From Candidatus Pygmaiobacter gallistercoris (GTDB taxonomy: Bacteria > Bacillota > Clostridia > Oscillospirales > Ruminococcaceae), in NCBI GenBank assembly GCA_019113125.1, contig DXIA01000119.1, positions 1-10,997 on the forward strand: DNA of 10,997 nucleotides, written 5' to 3'. Under the pieces are notes generated by a model, which saw nothing but the letters and a program-made list of their open reading frames with translations, ran no database searches and was not told the origin of the DNA. This document shows, in pieces, positions 5,865 to 10,997 of this stretch (position 1 is the stretch's first letter; every line of letters starts with the position of its first letter). The translations under genes and the position numbers were made by a program.

Positions 5865-6257
5865 TCAGAAAAATCTGCTGATTAGCCACCCCAAAAAGTG
5901 GGAGATCTGCTTTTTCAGCCGGGTGATTCCCTCTTTCATATTCACATACTGTGCGCTGGCGGGCGAGGTGAAAAGGATGAAGAAGGAGATAACGGTTCCG
6001 ATCACGAGGACATAGAGGGCCGGGGTCAGGCCGATCTCCTTGTCGAGAAACGGCTGCAGCCAGTAGACGGCAAGACAGAAGGCCGCGATGGCGAAAGAAG
6101 TGAGAAATTTGTGCCGCATGAAGATCGGCCAGTCGAAGACCAGCCAGATCACCGAGCTGAGAAGAAACGGCGCGCCAAGGGCAAAGAGCAGGGTGTTCAC
6201 GCTGACCGCAGCCCCGGGAATCACCTGATCTGACCACCAGCGCATCAATAACAACAC
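5865..6257 (-). CDS. Small three-TM membrane protein, paralogue 1 of the minus-strand pair
   Basis: A 130-residue membrane protein of unknown function and the promoter-proximal gene of the minus-strand cassette. Start GTG 6257 is chosen because GGAGGTG (6266-6272) sits 8 bases upstream; the in-frame ATG at 6245 would be 20 bases away. TM segments are predicted at about 19-41, 51-70 and 79-98, with a C-terminal amphipathic helix (108-130) rich in Lys/Arg and ending FLGWLISRFF. The loop between TM1 and TM2 is short and basic (RHK), placing it inside the cell by the positive-inside rule. Codons that are rare in the flanking phage genes (TTA, CTA, AGA, TCA, ACT, ATT) appear repeatedly, and GC is visibly lower, suggesting separate or more recent acquisition. 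It shares an aligned core with its neighbour, so the pair arose by duplication. Superinfection exclusion, holin-like or envelope-modifying roles are all untested possibilities. Confidence 0.85.
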   Translation of the reverse strand: MLLLMRWWSDQVIPGAAVSVNTLLFALGAPFLLSSVIWLVFDWPIFMRHKFLTSFAIAAFCLAVYWLQPFLDKEIGLTPALYVLVIGTVISFFILFTSPASAQYVNMKEGITRLKKQISHFLGWLISRFF

Positions 6258-6265
6258 AGAGACCC

Positions 6266-6272
6266 CACCTCC
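6266..6272 (-). promoter_or_regulatory. Shine-Dalgarno selecting the GTG start at 6257
   Basis: GGAGGTG on the minus strand, 8 bases before GTG 6257. Together with the promoter just upstream it predicts a 5' leader of only about 25 bases for the two-gene minus-strand transcript. Confidence 0.65.
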
Positions 6273-6289
6273 CCCACGATGTTGATCTC

Positions 6290-6319
6290 AGTATACCCCG
6301 GCGGGGAGGGGGCGGTCAA
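6290..6319 (-). promoter_or_regulatory. Sigma-A/sigma-70 type promoter for the minus-strand cassette
   Basis: On the minus strand, TTGACC (6314-6319) is a five-of-six match to the -35 consensus and TATACT (6290-6295) a five-of-six match to the -10 consensus, with an 18-base spacer. AT-rich hexamers of this quality stand out in GC-rich DNA. A start near 6283 would precede the SD of the first membrane-protein gene by about 11 bases. No operator repeat overlapping it was recognised except a short CCCC/GGGG palindrome (6296-6306) within the spacer, so constitutive activity is the simplest reading. Confidence 0.68.
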
Positions 6320-6361
6320 GGCGGCGCGGGGGCTCCCGCGGCGGAGAACACAAAGGAGAGG

Positions 6362-6889
6362 ATGACGGCGATGACATTGGGAGAGGCGAAGGCGCGGGTG
6401 CGCGCGCTGCTCGACGAGACGGGGGAGAACCCGGCCGGCGAGGGGCGGCTCGAGCGGTTCTTCGAGATGGGGCAGCGGGAGATCGCGCTCTACTGGCCGC
6501 CCTACAAGGAACAGGTCTACGGCGCGGCGGACGCGCGGGTGCTGCCGGGCGACTGCGACTGCCCGCTGCTGATCCGCTGGCCGGAGGGCCGGGCGGCGGC
6601 CTTTGACCCGGCGGTGGGGCTGCCGGAAAAGGGGGTCTTTCTGCTCTGCTACCGGCCACAGATCGCGCCGATTTTGCCCGGCGCGGCGGAGGACACCCCG
6701 CTCACCCTCGACGAGGAGGCAAACGAGGCGCTGCTCTTCTTCGTCGCGGCCCAGTGCTGCGCGATGGAGGAGGACCAGCGGTATTTTCAGAACTTCTACG
6801 CCCAGTACCAGGGGCGGCTGGCGAACCTCTCGCTCTACCCCAAGGGGCCGGCGGGGGTGGTGGAGGTGACCGGATATGCCGCTCTATAA
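6362..6889 (+). CDS. Head-tail adaptor (connector) protein
   Basis: The 175-residue protein probably binds under the portal and joins head to tail. The N-terminal helix TLGEAKARVRALLDE (5-19) and a second helix ERFFEMGQREIALYW (31-45) open the protein. A middle beta part (about 53-105) follows. The C-terminal helical part has EEANEALLFFVAAQCCAME (118-136) and DQRYFQNFYAQYQGRL (138-153), a pattern seen in adaptors of P22 gp4, T7 gp11 and related types. The SD AAAGGAG (6352-6358) lies 3 bases before ATG 6362 and 12 before the in-frame ATG 6371; the latter start (MTLGEAK) would remove three residues. It is the first plus-strand gene after the minus-strand cassette, and its end overlaps the next gene by 14 bases. 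The family assignment is by pattern and context only. Confidence 0.75.
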   Translation: MTAMTLGEAKARVRALLDETGENPAGEGRLERFFEMGQREIALYWPPYKEQVYGAADARVLPGDCDCPLLIRWPEGRAAAFDPAVGLPEKGVFLLCYRPQIAPILPGAAEDTPLTLDEEANEALLFFVAAQCCAMEEDQRYFQNFYAQYQGRLANLSLYPKGPAGVVEVTGYAAL

Positions 6890-8756
6890 CCCCCACGCGA
6901 CCAGCGGCCCGGCGGCGAAGAGCAGCCGGCTGGTCATCAACACCTTTCTCGGGGCGGACCTCACCAGCGACCCGGCGAACGTCGAGCTCACCCGCAGCCC
7001 CGACTGTGAGAACATGGTCCGGTCGGTGCCGGGCAAGGTCCGCAAGCGGATGGGCTGGCAGACGGTGGCGACCCTCACCGGCCGGATCAACGGCTGCCAC
7101 CACCCGAAGGAGGGCGGGCTGCTGATCCACGCCGGCGAGGGCCTGTGGAAATTTGACGGCGAGACGGCGCAGCAGGTCGCAGACGGCCTCGCGGACGAGC
7201 GCAGCGCGAGCTGGCTGCTCGGGGAGTACCTCGTCATCGCGGACGGCAGCCGGCTGCTGCTCTGGGACGGCAGGGCGGCGGCGCCGGCGTCGGAACACGC
7301 CTATGTCCCGACCGTCACGATTGCCCGGGCCCCGTCGGGGGGCGGGCAGCCGTATGAGGAGCTGAACCTGATCGGCCCGGCCTTCCGGGAATCCTTTCTC
7401 GGCACCGCGACCGACACGGTCTACCAGCTCTCGTTTGCCCCGCTCGATGCGGCGGCGGTCACCGCCGAGCTGTTACAGCAGGGCGGCAGCCGCAAGACCC
7501 TCACCGAGGGGGCCGACTTCACCGTCGACCGGCAGGCCGGCACCCTGACCTTCAAGACTCCGCCGGGGGAGAGCCCGATCGACGGGCAGGACAACCTGGT
7601 GGTCACCGCCGCGCGGACGGTGGAGGGGTACGCCGACCGGATCAACCGCTGCCGGGTCGGGATCCTCTACGGCATCGGCGGGGCGGCCGAGCGGCTGTTT
7701 TTATCCGGCAACGAGGAGATGCCGGGGCGGGACTGGTACTCCGGCTACCACGACCCGACCTACTGGCCGGACGGCGGCTGGTCGCGGCTCGGCGGGGAGG
7801 ACTCCGGCGTCGTCGGCTACGCGATCCTCGACGACCGGCTCGCCGCCTTCAAGGATACAAGGGAGCAGGGCCGCAGCGTCATCCTGCGGGAGGGTGCGAT
7901 GGCGGACGGCCGGGCCGCCTTTCCGGCGGTGGGCAGCCTGCAGGGGTACGGCGCGGTCAGCCGGTGGGCCTTCGGGTATCTCGGGGGAGAGCCGCTCTTC
8001 CTCGCGGCGGAGGGGATCTGCGCGCTGACCAGCCAGGACGTCACCGGCGAGAAGACCGGCGCGCTGCGCAGCTTTTACCTCAACGGGGCGCTGCGGGAGG
8101 AGCAGAACCTCGCCGACGCCTGCGCGCTGGTCTGGGACGGGCAGTACCTGCTCGCCGTGGGAGAAAAGCTCTACCTGCTCGACGGGATGCAGCCGGTCAC
8201 GACGAATGCCGCCACCCCTTACAGCGAGCGGCAGTACGCCGGCTTTCTCTGCACCGGCATCCCGGCGCGGGTGCTCTTCTCGCAGGGGGGCAGGCTCTGG
8301 TTTGGCACCGCCGACGGCCGGCTGTGCCGGTTTGCCGCCGACCCCGACTCCCCCGCGAGCTACAGCGACGACGGCGCGCCGATCACCGCCCGCTGGACCA
8401 CCCCCGACCTGCCCGCCGGCAAGACGGGTCTTGCCTGGAACCTGCGGCGGTTCTGGGTCGAGCTCGCCAGCGCGGCGGTCACCGGCTTTGTCGCCCGGGC
8501 CCGGGTCAAGGGGCAGTGGCGGCAGCTGTTTGACGCGGGGGGCGCGGCCCGGTTCTTCAGCTACCGGATGCTGCGGTACTCCCGCTTTTCCTACTCCTGC
8601 GACACCACCCCCCGGACCATCGGCGGCAGGATCCGGCTGCGGCGGGTCGGCAGGGCGGCCTTCGCGGTCGAGAACGCCGAGGGGGAGGAGCCGTTCGGGC
8701 TCAACGCCCTCGCCCTCGAGTACACAACCAACGGATATGTCACTGGATTGAGGTGA
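6876..8756 (+). CDS. Large virion structural protein, candidate tail hub/nozzle with propeller-like repeats
   Basis: The 626-residue protein starts at ATG 6876 behind GGAGGTGA (6862-6869), inside the end of the adaptor gene. The N-terminus carries [20 protein letters not shown] (29-48) and [11 protein letters not shown] (51-61), a segment I recognise from structural proteins of Firmicutes phages. Four short motifs of the form strand, turn, strand ending in an aromatic or Leu-rich run plus DG recur: [14 protein letters not shown] (82-95), [14 protein letters not shown] (119-132), [13 protein letters not shown] (425-437) and [13 protein letters not shown] (474-486). They suggest beta-propeller blades. 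Between them, near residues 279-301, lies an aromatic-rich stretch. T7 gp12 and P22 gp10, which form the nozzle or hub of short tails, have such folds and lie near the adaptor gene. The role is inferred, but a virion component is near certain. No signal peptide, TM segment or catalytic motif was seen. Confidence 0.82.
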   Translation: MPLYNPHATSGPAAKSSRLVINTFLGADLTSDPANVELTRSPDCENMVRSVPGKVRKRMGWQTVATLTGRINGCHHPKEGGLLIHAGEGLWKFDGETAQQVADGLADERSASWLLGEYLVIADGSRLLLWDGRAAAPASEHAYVPTVTIARAPSGGGQPYEELNLIGPAFRESFLGTATDTVYQLSFAPLDAAAVTAELLQQGGSRKTLTEGADFTVDRQAGTLTFKTPPGESPIDGQDNLVVTAARTVEGYADRINRCRVGILYGIGGAAERLFLSGNEEMPGRDWYSGYHDPTYWPDGGWSRLGGEDSGVVGYAILDDRLAAFKDTREQGRSVILREGAMADGRAAFPAVGSLQGYGAVSRWAFGYLGGEPLFLAAEGICALTSQDVTGEKTGALRSFYLNGALREEQNLADACALVWDGQYLLAVGEKLYLLDGMQPVTTNAATPYSERQYAGFLCTGIPARVLFSQGGRLWFGTADGRLCRFAADPDSPASYSDDGAPITARWTTPDLPAGKTGLAWNLRRFWVELASAAVTGFVARARVKGQWRQLFDAGGAARFFSYRMLRYSRFSYSCDTTPRTIGGRIRLRRVGRAAFAVENAEGEEPFGLNALALEYTTNGYVTGLR

Positions 8757-8760
8757 GAGG

Positions 8761-10698
8761 ATGGCATTTGAGAAGATCACACAGGAGGAGCTCGCCGGCC
8801 GCGGCAACCTCGGCAAGCCGGACACCCCCGGCGTCTCGACCGAGGAGATGCAGCGGATCCTCGACGAGATCCCGCGGGAGGTCATCGTCCCGAAGTTCAA
8901 CGCGCTGATCGACGCGATGGAGCGCCAGGGCCTCGACGAGGCGGTCGTCTCGGAGGGGATCCGCAAAATCCGGCTCGGCGCCGACGGCCAGCTCGAGGTC
9001 TCGGCCGACGGGCAGAGCTACGAGACGACCGGCAGCGGCGGGCATCTGATCCTCGACGAGAACGGCGAGCGTCTGCCCCAGCGGGGGCGGCTGCAGTTCA
9101 AAAACGCCGAGCTCGCCGACGTCGCGGGGGCGACGGTGGTCACCGCAAAGCGGGGCCCGACCGGCCCGCAGGGGGTGCAGGGGGCGACCGGCCCCCAGGG
9201 CCCGCAGGGGGAGCAGGGGCCGAAGGGAGAGACCGGCGCGACCGGCCCCGCCGGCCCGCAGGGACCTCAGGGGGAGCAGGGCATCCCCGGCGCGAAGGGG
9301 GAGACCGGCGCGACCGGCCCGATGGGCCCGACCGGGGCGCAGGGGCCGCAGGGTCTGCAGGGACCCCGGGGGGACACCGGCCCCACCGGCCCGCAGGGGG
9401 TCACCGGCCCGATGGGCCCGCAGGGCCCCCAGGGGGTGCAGGGACCGGTCGGCCCGCAGGGACCGCAGGGGATTCAGGGCCCGATCGGCCCGGTCGGTGA
9501 GATGGGGCCGCAGGGCCCGGTGGGGGCGACCGGCCCGACCGGCCCGCAGGGCGAGAAGGGGGAGCAGGGCGACCCCGGCAGGGACGGGGCGAGTTTCACC
9601 GTCCTCGGCCGGTACGACGACCTCGACGCCCTCACCGCCGACCACCCGACCGGCGCGGCGGGCGAGGCCTGGGCGGTCGGCAGCGTCGCCGACAACGAGA
9701 TCTTCCTCTGGGACACCCAGCAGGGGGCCTGGGGGAGCATCGGCCCGCTGCAGGGCCCGCAGGGACCGCAGGGCCCCACCGGTCCGCAGGGCCCGCAGGG
9801 GGCGACCGGCGAGACCGGCGCGATGGGCCCGACCGGCCCGCAGGGACCCGAGGGACCCCAGGGCCCCCGGGGCGAGACCGGGCCCGAGGGCCCGCAGGGG
9901 CCGCAGGGGGAGACCGGCGCCGAGGGCCCGGCCGGCCCGACCGGCCCGACCGGACCGCAGGGGCCCCAGGGGGAGCAGGGGGAACCCGGCATCCAGGGCC
10001 CGCAGGGGGAGCAGGGTCCGAAGGGGGACACCGGCCCGCAGGGTGAGCGGGGCCCCCAGGGGATCCAGGGCCCGCAGGGCGAACAGGGCCCGAAGGGGGA
10101 CACCGGCCCCCAGGGCGAGCGGGGCCCGCAGGGGCTGCAGGGCCCCCAGGGGATCCAGGGCCCGACCGGCCCGACCGGACCCCAGGGCCCGCAGGGCGCG
10201 CCGGGGGTGATCCAGAGCGTCAACGGCAAGAGCGGGGTGGCGATCACCCTCTCGGCGTCGGAGGTCGGGGCGCTGCCGTCGGGCGGCACCGCCGTCGCGG
10301 CGAAGACCGCCGCCACCGCGACCAAGCTCGCGACGGCGAGAAAGATCGGGGGTGCCAGTTTCGACGGCGCCGCGAACATCACCCTCGCCCAGATCGGGGC
10401 CTACCCGGCGGCGAACATCCGGGCCGGCTTTGCGGCGGGGATGGCCAACGGCACCCGCTCCTACAAGCTGTTCAGCAAGGACCAGATCAACCAGATCTTC
10501 GGCACCAGCGGGGTGGACTACGGCCCGCAGAACATGGCGATCTTCGTCATGAACGGCGACTTCTCCTCCGGCGGTCTGGTCGCGGCGATCACCTCGGTCT
10601 GGAGCGGCGGGGAGATCTATGTCGTCAACTGCGATCTGAATTCGACCATCCCCGCCGGCGCGCACGACGTGGTCTTTCTCGCAGTCAAATTTTCATGA
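8761..10698 (+). CDS. Collagen-like tail fibre protein
   Basis: This 645-residue protein probably forms a trimeric fibre for host binding. Residues 1-131 are a globular attachment domain, with [15 protein letters not shown] (94-108) and [15 protein letters not shown] (113-127) typical of such fibres. Gly-X-Y tract 1 covers 132-278 (49 uninterrupted triplets). A 53-residue interruption (279-331), with [12 protein letters not shown] and IFLWD motifs, breaks it. Tract 2 covers 332-484 (51 triplets). The tail domain begins [20 protein letters not shown] (486-505), then [16 protein letters not shown] (519-534) and a head region to 645, probably the receptor-binding tip or trimerisation domain. Tracts favour GPQ, GPT, GEQ, GPK and GDT; charged K-GD and K-GE pairs would stabilise the triple helix without hydroxyproline. 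The start follows AGGTGA (8751-8756), which also contains the stop of the previous gene. No cysteine network or secretion signal is present, consistent with virion rather than spore or surface use. Confidence 0.92.
   Translation: MAFEKITQEELAGRGNLGKPDTPGVSTEEMQRILDEIPREVIVPKFNALIDAMERQGLDEAVVSEGIRKIRLGADGQLEVSADGQSYETTGSGGHLILDENGERLPQRGRLQFKNAELADVAGATVVTAKRGPTGPQGVQGATGPQGPQGEQGPKGETGATGPAGPQGPQGEQGIPGAKGETGATGPMGPTGAQGPQGLQGPRGDTGPTGPQGVTGPMGPQGPQGVQGPVGPQGPQGIQGPIGPVGEMGPQGPVGATGPTGPQGEKGEQGDPGRDGASFTVLGRYDDLDALTADHPTGAAGEAWAVGSVADNEIFLWDTQQGAWGSIGPLQGPQGPQGPTGPQGPQGATGETGAMGPTGPQGPEGPQGPRGETGPEGPQGPQGETGAEGPAGPTGPTGPQGPQGEQGEPGIQGPQGEQGPKGDTGPQGERGPQGIQGPQGEQGPKGDTGPQGERGPQGLQGPQGIQGPTGPTGPQGPQGAPGVIQSVNGKSGVAITLSASEVGALPSGGTAVAAKTAATATKLATARKIGGASFDGAANITLAQIGAYPAANIRAGFAAGMANGTRSYKLFSKDQINQIFGTSGVDYGPQNMAIFVMNGDFSSGGLVAAITSVWSGGEIYVVNCDLNSTIPAGAHDVVFLAVKFS
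9988..10131 (+). repeat. 72-bp tandem duplication in the second collagen tract
   Basis: Two adjacent 72-base units (9988-10059 and 10060-10131) each encode the same 24 residues, eight Gly-X-Y triplets from GIQ to GPQ (residues 410-433 and 434-457). They differ at 7 bases, all third codon positions and all synonymous. This indicates duplication followed by divergence under selection for the protein sequence, or gene conversion among repeats. Confidence 0.88.
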
Positions 10699-10712
10699 GA
10701 GAGGGGAAAAGA

Positions 10713-10997
10713 ATGAGCACAAAGATCAACGGAATCGACGTCTCGAAGTGGCAGGGGGCGATCGACTGGCAGAGGGTCGCGGCGAGCGGGGTGCGGTTTG
10801 CGATGATCCGCCTTGGCACCGGCAGCCCGGACGGCAGCGCCTGCACCCTCGACCCGCGGTTTGACGAGAATGTCGAGGGGGCGCTCGCCGCCGGCCTCGA
10901 GGTCGGCTGCTATCTCTACAGCTACGCGACCAGCGTCGCCGGGGCGAGGATGGAGGCGGCCTTCGCCGCCGGCCGGCTCGCAAAGTACAAGGGGCGG
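10713..10997 (+). CDS. GH25 muramidase endolysin, 3' truncated by the window edge
   Basis: The first 95 residues of a lysozyme of glycoside hydrolase family 25, which cleaves the MurNAc-GlcNAc bond of peptidoglycan to release phage. The N-terminal signature GIDVSKWQGAIDW (7-19) contains D9, matching the first conserved catalytic-site aspartate of the family. FAMIRLG (30-36), followed by a FDEN helix and VGCYLYSYA (69-77), are the next strands of the TIM-type barrel. The DxE catalytic pair near residue 100 lies beyond the window, so activity and any C-terminal wall-binding domain cannot be judged. The start is ATG 10713, 14 bases after the fibre stop, with a purine-rich GAGAGGGG SD. No signal peptide is present, so export would need a holin, none of which is visible on this strand. 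Confidence 0.93.
   Translation, partial: MSTKINGIDVSKWQGAIDWQRVAASGVRFAMIRLGTGSPDGSACTLDPRFDENVEGALAAGLEVGCYLYSYATSVAGARMEAAFAAGRLAKYKGR

Noticed and set aside
5839..6237. Alternative 132-codon minus-strand frame overlapping the first membrane-protein gene
   Set aside because: Lacks the TM pattern shared with the paralogue and begins without an SD; it is an offset frame of the real gene.
5477..6257. Interpretation of the two membrane proteins as the holin pair of the lysis cassette
   Set aside because: Size and TM number would allow it, but they are on the opposite strand with a constitutive-looking promoter and lie over 4 kb from the endolysin. Premature lysis would be expected if they were expressed in the lysogen.
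6325..6340. Hairpin CGCGGG-GGCT-CCCGCG upstream of the adaptor gene
   Set aside because: Six-base GC stem without T-run on either strand; probably chance in this composition.
7701..8966. 421-codon minus-strand frame opposite the hub protein gene
   Set aside because: Low-complexity antisense product without SD; the plus-strand frame has conserved phage motifs.
9474..10382. Minus-strand frame with a signal-peptide-like start and Gly-Pro repeats, resembling a secreted collagen
   Set aside because: The repeats are the complement of the Gly-X-Y codons (GGC CCG CAG and similar) of the real fibre gene. There is no SD or promoter, and the plus frame has proper flanking domains.
10200..10698. Possible diversity-generating retroelement target at the fibre C-terminus
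   Set aside because: No reverse transcriptase, template repeat or adenine-rich variable codons are visible in the window.

Overview
The window is part of a prophage or temperate-phage genome: an almost continuous plus-strand run of DNA-packaging, head, short-tail/fibre and lysis genes. Base composition is very GC-rich, with G or C at most third codon positions. Most genes start behind strong AAGGAGG-type Shine-Dalgarno (SD) sequences. The protein styles (scaffold tail ending SMRRW, collagen-like fibre with an NGKSG motif, GH25 lysozyme) fit phages of Clostridia. I infer a high-GC gut clostridium (Oscillospiraceae-like) as host. A GC-rich actinobacterial host such as Coriobacteriia cannot be excluded from this sequence.

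Layout, left to right: terminase large subunit (32-1561); a one-TM small protein (1575-1877); portal (1987-3603); a 52-residue zinc-ribbon protein overlapping the portal end (3542-3700); scaffold (3697-4179); HK97-fold-type coat protein (4210-5046); a probable head decoration protein (5075-5404). A minus-strand cassette (about 5418-6319) then interrupts the series. Plus-strand order resumes with a head-tail adaptor (6362-6889), a 626-residue propeller-like tail hub/nozzle candidate (6876-8756), a collagen-like tail fibre (8761-10698) and the start of a GH25 endolysin (10713 to the window end). No tape-measure or sheath gene lies between coat and fibre, so a short-tailed (podovirus-like) virion is the simplest reading.

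The most unusual part is the minus-strand cassette. It holds two adjacent, clearly paralogous small membrane proteins of three predicted TM segments each. A near-consensus sigma-A promoter (TTGACC, 18-bp spacer, TATACT) drives them, and a perfect 14-bp-stem terminator ends them. The T-run of that terminator lies only on the minus-strand side. The first gene is visibly less GC-rich than its surroundings. This is the architecture of a phage moron: an independently transcribed accessory unit within the late operon, probably expressed in the lysogen. Its function is unknown; superinfection exclusion or another envelope effect is a reasonable hypothesis.

No tRNA, CRISPR array, insertion sequence or attachment site was recognised, and no gene-free stretch exceeds 300 bases.
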